A stretch of 64,000 bases of DNA, taken from positions 62,001 to 126,000 of the forward strand of contig RAYQ01000005.1 of NCBI GenBank assembly GCA_003612395.1. The letters are read 5' to 3'. Below are positions 27,432 to 36,778 of this stretch, piece after piece. The notes under the pieces were generated by a model. It was given only the letters and a program-made list of their open reading frames with translations. It was not told the origin of the DNA and searched no databases. This DNA is from Parablautia intestinalis. Lineage in GTDB: Bacteria > Bacillota > Clostridia > Lachnospirales > Lachnospiraceae. Every line of letters starts with the position of its first letter. Within the stretch, counting starts at the first letter, position 1. The position numbers were made by a program, and so were the translations under genes.

Positions 27432-28256
27432 CTATCCTCTGAGTTTCTTTTTCACTTCTTCTTCTGCCAGGGTAAGCACTTTTTCTCCGGTTCCCATAAT
27501 CTTCTCCGTATCCCTTATGTCCTTAACAAGTTTACAAAGTTCATAGGGTTCTATGGATGCTTTCTGATCGGAACCATACATGCTTCTGTCCAGAGTAATA
27601 TGCCTTTCAATTGAGGTAGCTCCTGCTGCCACAGCGCACGTGCTTACCAGAGTTCCCGACTCATGTCCACTATACCCCACTTTACATTTGTAGACATCCC
27701 CAAGAACCTTGATCAGCTTTAAATTTGCATCTTCTGCAGGCATGGGATAGGTACTGTTACAATGCATCAATTCATAAGGGCAATTGTATTTTTCAAATAT
27801 TTCAATGGCATGGTCTATCTCCTCCAACGTGCTCATGCCTGTTGCAACAAAAGTATACTTCCCCTCTTTTGCAATTTCTTCCATCAGTTCATCATTCGTG
27901 AGCATTGCAGATGCAACCTTATTATACTTGCAGTCATACTGCTGCAGAAATTTTTGAGAATCAATATCCCATGCAGATGCATACCATTCGATTCCCTTTT
28001 CCCGGCAGTATTTATCTATTTCGTCATATTCTTTCTTACCAAATTCCAAGCCTTCCTTCTGTTCCCTCTGTGTTTCTCCCCAAGGACTTTTTCTGGGACT
28101 TGCAAGGTATTCCCGGGTATACACCTTATCCACAGTTCTTTTTTGGAACTTTACTGCATCACAGCCTGCAACTACTGCCATATCAATCAGCTGTTTTGCC
28201 AATTTCAAATCCCCGTTATGATTAATCCCTATTTCTGCTACGATAAATGTGCTCAT
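27432..28256 (-). CDS. neuB: Short NeuB-family sialic/nonulosonic acid synthase
   Basis: The 274-residue TIM barrel carries NeuB motifs: AEIGINHNGDLKLA, AVKFQKRTVDKVY, VATGMSTLEE, KVGYSGHESGT and ERHITLDRSMYGSDQ. NeuB enzymes condense phosphoenolpyruvate with an N-acyl hexosamine (or phosphate). Standard NeuB has a C-terminal SAF antifreeze-like domain to about residue 345, which is absent here. There is no CMP-sugar synthetase in the window. With the KdsC-GmhA fusion next to it, the substrate may be a heptose or pentose rather than ManNAc, which is speculation. Confidence 0.85.
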   Translation of the reverse strand: MSTFIVAEIGINHNGDLKLAKQLIDMAVVAGCDAVKFQKRTVDKVYTREYLASPRKSPWGETQREQKEGLEFGKKEYDEIDKYCREKGIEWYASAWDIDSQKFLQQYDCKYNKVASAMLTNDELMEEIAKEGKYTFVATGMSTLEEIDHAIEIFEKYNCPYELMHCNSTYPMPAEDANLKLIKVLGDVYKCKVGYSGHESGTLVSTCAVAAGATSIERHITLDRSMYGSDQKASIEPYELCKLVKDIRDTEKIMGTGEKVLTLAEEEVKKKLRG

Positions 28257-28332
28257 TTTCGTTACTTCCTTTCCACTGCATTATCATATAGAATGCTACA
28301 CATAAACAAGGCCGCGCCAGAAGCAGTCAAAC

Positions 28333-29592
28333 TTAAGCGAATTCCATATAAGATAAATCTGCTCCCTTTGCAGCCAATGAATCCAGATATGTTTTTACCT
28401 CTGGAACTCCCTTGGGCAAAATAGCTATAATCACAAACGCGCTGTTGTTTTTTAAATATTCGTCTGCCCTGTTCACCGGACATCCACCAAGCTGCTTTGG
28501 ATTCCCTTCTGTTTTTGTTACCAGAAAACTGTCAACTTTCACATCTAATTCACTCAAAAAAGTAAAACACTCAAAGCCGTCTTTTCCTGCACCATACAGG
28601 CAAATCTTATTTCCTGCTTTTCTTTGCTTTTCTATCTCATTTAATAACTTTGCAAAATATTTATTTACTGCAGTTTTATATGGCAATACTGCTACCCAAA
28701 AAGCATTACAAAAATTTTCAGGCATGATCAGTCTGATCCACTTTCTATATTTCAGAAAATCTGATATCCTGTAATTTCCGCTCTTTTTGTATTCCAGCAG
28801 CTTATATTTAGACAAAAGCCACTTATCCTGTGTTTGAAGAGCAGTCATTTTACTAGTATACTGCTCCGGCAAGGCCATCAGCGTATTTCCCCAGTGTCCC
28901 AGGCAAATCCGTACGGATGCACTGTGCCATCCTAATTTTTCATATCTTTTGAAATCAACGAAACATTCTCTTGGGAACTCCAGCTGAATGATCCTTGGAT
29001 TTTTCAATTCACTCATACGTTCAAAATAATATCCCACATGGCAGTAACCGCAGTTTTCTTCCCGTAAATATTTTTGAGACATATGTTTCCAGTCGGTCCC
29101 TTCTAAAAAGGATTCTCTTCTGACAATTGCGGTTCCCAGCCTGGCAAGGCTCAGCGCTGCTTTAGGCAAAAAATCATTCAATTCCAAAATCCTGTTGACT
29201 GAAAACCGGCTGGCCCGCATTTCCAGAAAATAAAAATCTCCGTTGGCATCAAGCTGGTCCAATATATATTTAAACGCTGTTTCATTAAATGTAGTGTGGT
29301 CATGAATCATCCAGATATAATCATAACTTTTCTTCATCATTTCTTCATATATCAGATATATCTTTTTACTTGCACTTGTATATATCCCAAGATCACATTT
29401 TTGATAGAACAAATTCTTATATCCCTGATTCATATATTTCTCTACAATCAGCTCTGTTTCCATACTTTCGCTGGAATCAAAAATCCCCAATTCCGTGGAA
29501 TACCTATTCAAAAATACAAGTTCTTTTTCCAGCACCTCGGAAATAGCCTCCGGCCTGTTGTATGTAAGAATACAAATACACAATTTATTCAT
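28333..29592 (-). CDS. GT2-like glycosyltransferase with C-terminal Rossmann module
   Basis: The 419-residue protein begins with a GT-A fold: LCICILTYNRPEAISEV, then a D-S-S motif in GIFDSSESMETE and YIWMIHDHTTFNET in place of a classical DxD. The C-terminal ~90 residues are the module: KICLYGAGKDGFECFTFL, LGGCPVNRADEYL and FVIIAILPKGV. A related GT with the same order lies at 59097, with GT-A motif DSSTNHNT. It is the first gene of the long leftward cluster. Confidence 0.83.
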   Translation of the reverse strand: MNKLCICILTYNRPEAISEVLEKELVFLNRYSTELGIFDSSESMETELIVEKYMNQGYKNLFYQKCDLGIYTSASKKIYLIYEEMMKKSYDYIWMIHDHTTFNETAFKYILDQLDANGDFYFLEMRASRFSVNRILELNDFLPKAALSLARLGTAIVRRESFLEGTDWKHMSQKYLREENCGYCHVGYYFERMSELKNPRIIQLEFPRECFVDFKRYEKLGWHSASVRICLGHWGNTLMALPEQYTSKMTALQTQDKWLLSKYKLLEYKKSGNYRISDFLKYRKWIRLIMPENFCNAFWVAVLPYKTAVNKYFAKLLNEIEKQRKAGNKICLYGAGKDGFECFTFLSELDVKVDSFLVTKTEGNPKQLGGCPVNRADEYLKNNSAFVIIAILPKGVPEVKTYLDSLAAKGADLSYMEFA

Positions 29593-29706
29593 TAATTTAT
29601 TTTATACCTCTTTGTATTTAAACAGTTTATTACTTTTCTATTTTGAAAACATAAATACAGACACAATCTTCTTGTATGGATCACTTAAATGTTAAGGCAA
29701 ATATGC

Positions 29707-29744
29707 ATAAATATACATAAATTATGCAGTCCCAAAACCTATAC
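29707..29744 (+). repeat. Copy A of the repeated element without an ATPase gene
   Basis: The 38 bases, with core ATGCAGTCCCAAAA, match the distal leader of the DUF1703 ATPase copies at 48.4 and 53.1 kb in the same orientation relative to the element. No ATPase sequence follows here. Confidence 0.65.
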
Positions 29745-29866
29745 TTTTTGGTATTGAATTAAAAAGCACTTAAAACAAATAGATTTTAACACATTATAAT
29801 CAAAAATTCAAGCGTTTCTGATTTCCAGAATGTGCAATTTGACCGGAGAAAAAGTTGTCCCAAAAA

Positions 29867-29882
29867 GTATAGTTAACTATAC
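29867..29882. promoter_or_regulatory. Perfect 16-bp palindrome, candidate operator
   Basis: GTATAGTTAACTATAC reads identically on both strands. It lies 99 bases upstream of the first gene of the rightward cluster. Its left half overlaps the arm CCAAAAAGTATAG that is repeated in inverted form at 29739-29751. Confidence 0.5.
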
Positions 29883-29980
29883 AGCAAAACAAATCACTTA
29901 AAACTCAAAATCATACAAAAATAAAAGATGCGTAATTCTACTTATGATTACAAAACATCTTTAAAAGTTGAGGTGGCATA

Positions 29981-31663
29981 ATGAACTATATCATCTATGG
30001 GATTAATAGGGTTGCGCGTGATTTCCTATATATATTTGACAATTTAAGCATAAAGTACCTCACGGATAATGAGATATCTTCGCATACTCAATGGGGATTT
30101 GATGTTTATGAATTGCAACATGCTCTTAAGGATAATTGCTATGACAAAATAATCGTATGCGATTTTGAAAAAGGGGAAAAAATAAAAGAACTCCAAAGTT
30201 TAGGACTTAAATATGGAAAAGACTATGTATTAGAGGAAGATTTTTTTATTCAATTAGATGATTTTTCTTTGCCTGGAAATAAACCAATCGCCGTATGGGG
30301 AACAGGAAATATGGCTCATAAACTAATGGAAGATGCTACTGACTTTATGCCTGATATTTTTATAGACAGTAACAAAAGCAGCGAAGTGTTTTATGAAAGA
30401 AAAGTATATTTTCCTGATGAAATTCAATTAAAAGATTATTATATCGTGATTGCAATTGCAAAATCTGCAGAAGTCAGAAATGTTTTAGAAAACAATCATT
30501 TAAAAGAATATGAAGATTTTTGTTCCTTCCATACTATTTTAGGGCGTCCTTCGGAAATGCTAAGAAAAACCATTTTTGATGATAAATATTATGAACTGGA
30601 ATGCCACACAATGCTTAATCATCTGGAGATTTTAAATAGTGGTGCATCAAGATGTTGTTGCACAACTTTTGTTGCGCAGGATCTGGATAATATTTTATCA
30701 AAACAAAGCTCTGACGTATGGAGATCAAATTTACATAAAATAATGTGTTTGTCTATTGAAAACCGCACATATAGCTTCTGTGATAAGAACATGTGTCCAC
30801 TATTTGTCGATAAAAGTTCTCGAAAAAAAGCAGAAAAAAAATCTATTGACTGGGATTATAAGAATATGTCTGATACCCCGGAAGTTCTTGCCCTTGGATA
30901 TGATCCCTCATGTAATTTAGCTTGCACGACATGTAGAAAGTCAACATATTTTGTACAGGGAAATGATAAAAAAACAGTAGATGCAATAACATCCTTAATA
31001 AAGGCAGAGTATTTAGAAAAATGCAAATTCCTTATACTGGCTGGAGATGGAGAAGTATTTGCAAGTCCCGCTTACAAAGCAATTTATGAAGATCCAAAAT
31101 GCAATCCGGAATATATCAGATTGCTTACAAATGGTATTCTTTTTACACCCCGAAACTGGGCTGCTTTTAAAGCTAATAAAACTTCAAAAATAATGATGAC
31201 AGTGTCTATTGATGCAGCAACGGCGGAAAGTTATGAACAAATACGGTGTAATGGTAACTTTGAAGTATTAAAAAAGAATATGGTGTTTGCGTCAAAACTG
31301 AGAAAAAAAGGTGAATTATCCTATTTAAGATTTAATTTTGTTGTTCAGAAGAAAAATTATTTAGAAATGGCCTCTTTTGTTAAATGGGGGGAGAAGTTAG
31401 GCGTTGATGAAATATTTTTTACAAAGATTTTAAATTGGGGAACATATTCAAAGGAAGAATTTGCTGAAATCAGCATGATGCAGGAAGATGAAGTAACACC
31501 GAAGCCGGAATTGATAGAAGTACTAAACGATCCAATTATAAAAAACAGTACTATTGTAGATTTGGGAACAATCCAATATATGCATAAGCTTGATGAAGTT
31601 AACATTGTAGAAAATTATTACAAATGGGAGCTGGAAAAGAGAGGCGGCAAGTTGTTTCAATGA
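29981..31663 (+). CDS. Radical SAM protein with two Rossmann modules and an upstream SPASM-like cluster
   Basis: The 560-residue protein starts with two module copies in tandem: NYIIYGINRVARDFLYIF (from residue 1) and KPIAVWGTGNMAHKLMEDA (from about 102). Residues about 225-280 are rich in cysteines (SRCCCTTF, IMCLSIEN, FCDKNMCPLF) and look like the SPASM motif, which normally follows the SAM barrel. The radical SAM CxxxCxxC is in PSCNLACTTCRKS. Then FLILAGDGEVF and LTNGILF. SPASM placed before the SAM core is unusual. GAGGTGG gives the start. First gene of the rightward cluster, and its stop overlaps the WbsX-type gene as ATGA. Confidence 0.83.
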   Translation: MNYIIYGINRVARDFLYIFDNLSIKYLTDNEISSHTQWGFDVYELQHALKDNCYDKIIVCDFEKGEKIKELQSLGLKYGKDYVLEEDFFIQLDDFSLPGNKPIAVWGTGNMAHKLMEDATDFMPDIFIDSNKSSEVFYERKVYFPDEIQLKDYYIVIAIAKSAEVRNVLENNHLKEYEDFCSFHTILGRPSEMLRKTIFDDKYYELECHTMLNHLEILNSGASRCCCTTFVAQDLDNILSKQSSDVWRSNLHKIMCLSIENRTYSFCDKNMCPLFVDKSSRKKAEKKSIDWDYKNMSDTPEVLALGYDPSCNLACTTCRKSTYFVQGNDKKTVDAITSLIKAEYLEKCKFLILAGDGEVFASPAYKAIYEDPKCNPEYIRLLTNGILFTPRNWAAFKANKTSKIMMTVSIDAATAESYEQIRCNGNFEVLKKNMVFASKLRKKGELSYLRFNFVVQKKNYLEMASFVKWGEKLGVDEIFFTKILNWGTYSKEEFAEISMMQEDEVTPKPELIEVLNDPIIKNSTIVDLGTIQYMHKLDEVNIVENYYKWELEKRGGKLFQ

Positions 31664-33150
31664 AAGTGATTGCAATGTATCTTCCACAATTCCATAAGGT
31701 AAAAGAAAATGATTTGTGGTGGGGAGAAGGCTTTTCTGACTGGGTATCTGCCCAAAACACCACAGCTTGTTTTGAAGGACATTATCAACCCCACTTACCA
31801 TTAAATAATTATTACTATGATTTAATGCAGAAAGAAACAATGCAATGGCAGGCTGATATGATGCATAAATATGGCGTAGATGGTATGTGTATATATCATT
31901 ATTGGTTTGAAAATGGCAGACGTATTCTGGAGAAGCCCGCAGAGAATCTTTTGAAATGGAAAGATATAGATATGCCCTTTTGCTTTTGTTGGGCTAATGA
32001 AACATGGGCGCGTTCATGGGGAAACATTAAAGAGGCTAACAGCTGGACAAACGTACTGGAGGTAAAAGGAGATAACGAAAGGGCAATCCTTTTGAATCAG
32101 GATTATGGGGATGTAAATTCATGGAAAGAACACTTTGATTATTTATATCCATTTTTTAAGGATTCCCGCTATATAAAAATTGACGGAAGACCTCTATTTT
32201 TAATATATAAATCTAAACTTTTGACCTGTCTTAAAGATATGCTGGACTGTTGGAGAAAATGGGCAAAGGAAAAGGGATTCCCTGATTTATATATTATTGG
32301 ATGCAATTGTTCTGGTAATGAATTTTTATATCTGGATGCTGAACTTTATCATGAACCTCTTCGCGGTAGCAGAGGCCTTGTAGAAAATCTGTTTGATAGT
32401 GATATTAAAAGGATTGATTATTCTGCGGTATGGAATAACATCCTGAGTGAACCGCCTAAAGACAACACCTATTATGGCGCTTTTGTAGGATACGATGATA
32501 CCCCAAGGCGTGGTATTGAGGGTGTGGTGGTTGAAAATGGAAGCCCGGAATTATTCGGCGATTTTCTTACAAAACTCATGGCCAAAAATGCTGCTCAGGG
32601 AAATGATATTACATTCATAAATGCATGGAATGAATGGGGTGAAGGTATGCATTTGGAGCCTGACCAAAAATACGGATTGGGCTTTTTGGAACAAATCAAT
32701 ATTTCTAAAAATAAATATCATAGTATATCGTTACAAAACCATACGGATAATAAAAAAATACAGGCATTGCAAAAACGTTCAGACAAGTTTGAATTGTATT
32801 TAAACGATTTAGATATATGGATGACTTTAAGGGAGCAGCATCGCAATTTAAGTTACCTCTTATTGGAAAAAAATATACATACGATAGCGATTTATGGTTT
32901 CGGAATTATGGGAAAGCATTTAAAGCAGGAATTGGAAGAATCGAATGTCAATTGTTTATATATAATTGATAGGCAAAAAGAAAAGATCCATGCAGATCTT
33001 CCTGTGTATTCCCCTTTAGAAACGTTACCAAACGTTGATAGCATTATAGTAAGTTCGTATTATTTTATTTCTGAGATAAGCTTGGAATGTAAATACCCAC
33101 TCATTTCTTTGGGCGACTTGCTTCATGAGGAGTATAGCAGACTAAAATGA
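31660..33150 (+). CDS. WbsX-type glycosyltransferase/GH99-like protein with C-terminal Rossmann module
   Basis: With ATG 31660 (ATGA overlap with the preceding stop) it has 496 residues. The WbsX domain starts KVIAMYLPQFHKVKEND and continues with WWGEGFSDW, DGMCIYHYWFENGRR, CFCWANETWARSW and INAWNEWGEG. WbsX proteins are common in O-antigen and surface-glycan loci and are listed as glycosyltransferases or GH99-like proteins. The C-terminal ~90 residues are the module: IHTIAIYGFGIMGKHLKQEL. In the operon it lies between radical SAM and GT2. Confidence 0.87.
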   Translation: MKVIAMYLPQFHKVKENDLWWGEGFSDWVSAQNTTACFEGHYQPHLPLNNYYYDLMQKETMQWQADMMHKYGVDGMCIYHYWFENGRRILEKPAENLLKWKDIDMPFCFCWANETWARSWGNIKEANSWTNVLEVKGDNERAILLNQDYGDVNSWKEHFDYLYPFFKDSRYIKIDGRPLFLIYKSKLLTCLKDMLDCWRKWAKEKGFPDLYIIGCNCSGNEFLYLDAELYHEPLRGSRGLVENLFDSDIKRIDYSAVWNNILSEPPKDNTYYGAFVGYDDTPRRGIEGVVVENGSPELFGDFLTKLMAKNAAQGNDITFINAWNEWGEGMHLEPDQKYGLGFLEQINISKNKYHSISLQNHTDNKKIQALQKRSDKFELYLNDLDIWMTLREQHRNLSYLLLEKNIHTIAIYGFGIMGKHLKQELEESNVNCLYIIDRQKEKIHADLPVYSPLETLPNVDSIIVSSYYFISEISLECKYPLISLGDLLHEEYSRLK

Positions 33151-34376
33151 CAAAGAATAATGACAATCATAAATGCAGAGAACTAATCTCGGTAATTGTT
33201 CCGGTATATAACGTTGTAAACTATCTTGAGAAATGTGTAAATAGTATTATTGTTCAGACGTACAAGACACTCGAAATTATTTTAGTAGACGATGGTTCAA
33301 CAGATGGTTCCGGCAAATTATGCGACAGTCTGAAACTAAAAGATAAAAGAATACATGTCATTCATCAAAGCAATTCCGGAAGCACTTCCGCCCGAAATGC
33401 CGGGTTGAAAAATGCATCTGGCAGCCTTGTCGGATTCGTGGATAGTGATGACTGGATAGAACCTGATATGTATGAAAAATTAGTTGAAGCATTGCATCAT
33501 GATGATGCGGATATTGCAGTAGGACGCCAATTTATAAACAGAGAAAATGCAGAGTATGTAGAAGCTCACAGAAGTGTTTTCAAGGGATGTTACCACAAAA
33601 GAGAAAAAATACTACCACATCATATAATCTATTCAGATGATTATGTAAGTAAAGGGATATCGCCTAATTTGGTTGATAAATTATTTAAAAAAGAATTGTT
33701 GCTGAAATATCAATCGATAGTCAATCCAAATACGAAATATGCTGAAGATGATATTTGCGTCTATTCCTGCATTTTAAATGCAAATTGCGTGACATTTATA
33801 GATGAAGCGGTATATCACTATCTCCAGCATGAAGGCTCTGTTACTAAGAAGTCCGATGAAGATTATTTTTCCAAAATAACTCTTTTTTATCACCAGATGA
33901 AAGCTGTATTTGAACAACAAGAGGAAGCAGAGTTACTAATAGGAAAACTCAAACGTTATATGCTTGAATTTATACTGCGTGGCGTCAATACGTCTTTTGG
34001 CTTTGGATATGGCAATATAATTCCATTTTACTATCCCGACCAAAAAAGGCTTATTGATAGAGGTTATAAACAGATTATTTTATATGGAGCGGGAAATGTA
34101 GGGCGTGATTTCTATCAAAACTTCTTACAAACAGGAATCATAGAAGTTGTATTATGGGTGGATAAAAATAGTAACGAGTATAAAAAATCAGGATATGATG
34201 TCAGCCTGCCGAATGAAATAGCTCAGGTGCAATCATATGATGCAGTTGTAATTGCTGTTGAAAATGATTCTGTTGCAAAACGGATTTCAAATGAACTGCA
34301 TAAAATGTACGGAATAGCAAAGGACAAGATATTATATAGCAGGCCTAAAAAATTTATAGAGGAATTAGGTACATAA
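33147..34376 (+). CDS. GT2 glycosyltransferase with C-terminal Rossmann module
   Basis: The 409-residue protein starts with the GT2 signature SVIVPVYNVVNYLEKC, IILVDDGSTDGSG and SGSTSARNAGL, and has DSDDWIEPDMYEKL with the DxD-like metal site. The last ~95 residues are the module: YKQIILYGAGNVGRDFYQN and DAVVIAVENDSV. The start overlaps the previous stop as ATGA. It most likely transfers a nucleotide-sugar residue to the growing glycan. Confidence 0.9.
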   Translation: MTKNNDNHKCRELISVIVPVYNVVNYLEKCVNSIIVQTYKTLEIILVDDGSTDGSGKLCDSLKLKDKRIHVIHQSNSGSTSARNAGLKNASGSLVGFVDSDDWIEPDMYEKLVEALHHDDADIAVGRQFINRENAEYVEAHRSVFKGCYHKREKILPHHIIYSDDYVSKGISPNLVDKLFKKELLLKYQSIVNPNTKYAEDDICVYSCILNANCVTFIDEAVYHYLQHEGSVTKKSDEDYFSKITLFYHQMKAVFEQQEEAELLIGKLKRYMLEFILRGVNTSFGFGYGNIIPFYYPDQKRLIDRGYKQIILYGAGNVGRDFYQNFLQTGIIEVVLWVDKNSNEYKKSGYDVSLPNEIAQVQSYDAVVIAVENDSVAKRISNELHKMYGIAKDKILYSRPKKFIEELGT

Positions 34377-34378
34377 AT

Positions 34379-35539
34379 ATGGAAGCAAAAAAAATCATGA
34401 TATTTGGAGCCGGGTTTTACGGGAAAATGGCGTTTGAACAATATCCTCCTGATAGAGTTACTTTTTTTATTGATAATGATAAAGATAAACAAGGAACTTT
34501 CTTTTGCGGGAAAGAAATAATAAGTCCATTGGAAGCATTACATTATAAGGATTGCTTTCATATTCTTGTTGCCAGCTTATACTCTGAAAGTATGCTCTCC
34601 CAGCTCAAAGAATTAGGATTCACAGACTACTCTTCTTACTTTGATACCGTACATGGATTTTATGAAACCAATGAGCTGATCGTAAATCCTTATATTGTTA
34701 ATGCAGCCGCTCAGACAGAACAGCAATGGTCAGCCCAACCACAGCTTGATTATGCAAGGCAAGAAGTATTCCACGCGGTTGAAAATTTATACAAAAACCA
34801 ACCATTATTTAACCATATTGAAATAGAAACTATTAACAGGTGTAATGGAAATTGTTCTTTTTGCCCTGTGAATCATAATGTTGACCCACGTGAAAAGGCC
34901 GTTATGTCTGAAGGCATGTTTTATAGTATTGTACAACAACTGGAAGAAATACAATATACTGGCAGATTCACCACATTTTCAAACAATGAGCCTCTCTTGG
35001 ATGAGAGAATAATAGCGTTCAATAAATATGCACGGATGCATTTGCCAAAAGCCAGAATGCATTTGTTTACAAACGGAACATTGTTAACAATTGAAAAATT
35101 TATTGCTCTTACAGAAATTCTGGACGAACTTATAATTGACAACTACCAGCAGGATCTAAAACTTATAAAGCCTTGTTTGGAAATACAAGAGTATTGTGAA
35201 AACCACCCTGAATTACTGTCAAAGGTAACTATAGTGCTTCGAAAGCCAAATGAAATACTAACCACCAGAGGTGGGGATGCTCCAAACAGAAAAGATTTCA
35301 TTGAATATCCAAATGATCGTTGCATTTTGCCATTCAAGCAGATGATAATTCGTCCGACAGGGGATGTATCCCTTTGCTGTAATGATGCTACCGGAAGGTT
35401 TACGCTCGGAAATATTGCGGAAGAGTCGCTTTTAGACATATGGTATGGACCTAAATTTCAGATGGTGCGTAAATGCTTGTATGATGGACGTGAAAATTGG
35501 GGGAACTGCAAGTATTGCGACACATTTTCGATGGGGTGA
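34379..35539 (+). CDS. Radical SAM/SPASM protein with N-terminal Rossmann module
   Basis: The 386-residue protein starts with the module KKIMIFGAGFYGKMAFEQ (to about residue 100, with CGKEIISPLEA and ILVASLYSES). The radical SAM cluster follows in NRCNGNCSFCPVNHN, then FSNNEPLLDERI and LFTNGTLL. The C-terminus has SPASM-type cysteines: CILPFKQ, SLCCNDATG, CKYCDTF. Relatives modify peptides or small molecules, and the target here is unknown. It begins three bases after the GT2 stop, so it belongs to the same operon. Confidence 0.85.
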   Translation: MEAKKIMIFGAGFYGKMAFEQYPPDRVTFFIDNDKDKQGTFFCGKEIISPLEALHYKDCFHILVASLYSESMLSQLKELGFTDYSSYFDTVHGFYETNELIVNPYIVNAAAQTEQQWSAQPQLDYARQEVFHAVENLYKNQPLFNHIEIETINRCNGNCSFCPVNHNVDPREKAVMSEGMFYSIVQQLEEIQYTGRFTTFSNNEPLLDERIIAFNKYARMHLPKARMHLFTNGTLLTIEKFIALTEILDELIIDNYQQDLKLIKPCLEIQEYCENHPELLSKVTIVLRKPNEILTTRGGDAPNRKDFIEYPNDRCILPFKQMIIRPTGDVSLCCNDATGRFTLGNIAEESLLDIWYGPKFQMVRKCLYDGRENWGNCKYCDTFSMG

Positions 35540-35544
35540 AACAT

Positions 35545-36750
35545 ATGGATAATTTAATCAGTGTCATAGTTCCTATTTATAATGTTGATCGATATTTACG
35601 ACAATGCATAGAAAGTATTTGCAGGCAGACTTATCAGAAACTTGAAATCATATTGGTGGATGATGGTTCAACAGACGATAGTGCTTATATTTGTGATGAG
35701 TATGCAGAACAGGATTCCAGAATAAAGGTACTGCATAAAAAAAATGAAGGATTAGTTAAGGCGCGCAAAGATGGTTTGATGCTGTCATCTGGTCAATTTA
35801 TTGCTTATGTAGATGGCGATGACTGGATAGAACCTGATATGTATAAGTGTATGTATCAGATAATGGAAAGCCAAGATGTGGACATTGTTATGTGCGGCCG
35901 TTATGAAGACACAGGTGATATCAGCAAAGCAATTTTTCATGGAGTTCCAGAAAAGCGTTATGGGAAAGAACAGTTATTGGATGAAATATATCCCCGAATG
36001 ATAGTAAATCATACTTTCTTTGAATGGGGTATCTTTCCAAGTGTATGGGACAAGCTGTTTCATCGGGAATGTGTAGAAAGGTTTCAGCTGACTGTAGATG
36101 AACAAATTATTATGGGAGAAGATGCTGCCTGTACGTATCCTTGTCTTCTGAATGCAAACAGTATCTATGTGGTGCATAAATGCCTCTATCATTATAGACA
36201 GACACCAACGTCTATGATTAAAAATATTCAAAATTATAAATTAGAGCGGAATCAATTTCAATCGTTATATCACACAGTGCTACAGACCCTTGAAAAGTCT
36301 ATGACAATATATGACTTGAGGGAGCAGTGGAAAAAGTATGTCTTGTTTCTGATGGTGCCCCGGGCGGATGGGTTATATAAGGGCTATGAAAAGCTGAATT
36401 TTTTGTTTCCATTCCCTCACGTCAAAAGAGGCAGCAAAATTATCTTATATGGAGCCGGAACCTATGGACAAAGATTATATAACTATTTAAGCAAAACAGG
36501 ATTCTGCAAGGTGGTGGGATGGGTAGACCGAAATTATATTCAGCTTCAAAGAATGGGTTTACCTGTAAATGCACCATCTTTCATTTCCGAAATGCAATAT
36601 GATGCCATTGTGATTGCAAACATGTATAAAAAATCAAGGACTCTTCTATATCATGAGTTAAGTAAGAAATATCCAGTGGATGCAATTCATTTAATTGACG
36701 AAAGGCTTATTTTTTCCAGCTTGACGATAAAAGCATTTGGTTTGGAATAG
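35545..36750 (+). CDS. GT2 glycosyltransferase with C-terminal Rossmann module
   Basis: From ATG 35545 (GGGGTGA upstream) the protein has 401 residues. GT2 motifs are SVIVPIYNVDRYLRQC, IILVDDGSTDDSA and YVDGDDWIEPDMYKC. The module fills the last ~95 residues: KIILYGAGTYGQRLYNYL and YDAIVIANMYKKS. It is clearly paralogous to the gene at 33147 in both domains, so the pair likely arose by duplication of the whole fusion. Confidence 0.9.
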   Translation: MDNLISVIVPIYNVDRYLRQCIESICRQTYQKLEIILVDDGSTDDSAYICDEYAEQDSRIKVLHKKNEGLVKARKDGLMLSSGQFIAYVDGDDWIEPDMYKCMYQIMESQDVDIVMCGRYEDTGDISKAIFHGVPEKRYGKEQLLDEIYPRMIVNHTFFEWGIFPSVWDKLFHRECVERFQLTVDEQIIMGEDAACTYPCLLNANSIYVVHKCLYHYRQTPTSMIKNIQNYKLERNQFQSLYHTVLQTLEKSMTIYDLREQWKKYVLFLMVPRADGLYKGYEKLNFLFPFPHVKRGSKIILYGAGTYGQRLYNYLSKTGFCKVVGWVDRNYIQLQRMGLPVNAPSFISEMQYDAIVIANMYKKSRTLLYHELSKKYPVDAIHLIDERLIFSSLTIKAFGLE

Positions 36751-36778
36751 AAAGAGAAACACAATGAGGTAAGTTCAG

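Larger units (their letters stand above)
29593..29980. promoter_or_regulatory. Divergent promoter region between the leftward and rightward glycan clusters
   Basis: This AT-rich 388-base spacer separates the two large divergent operons. It contains a copy of a conserved element shared with 48.4 and 53.1 kb (29707-29744), a 13-bp inverted repeat pair (29739-29751 and 29860-29872) and a perfect palindrome at 29867-29882. No convincing sigma-A promoter pair could be fixed by eye. Confidence 0.6.

Noticed and set aside
27762-28424. 220-codon plus-strand frame over neuB
   Set aside because: It is the complement of a well-supported NeuB reading frame. Its rich phenylalanine and cysteine content is what the antisense of such a gene gives.
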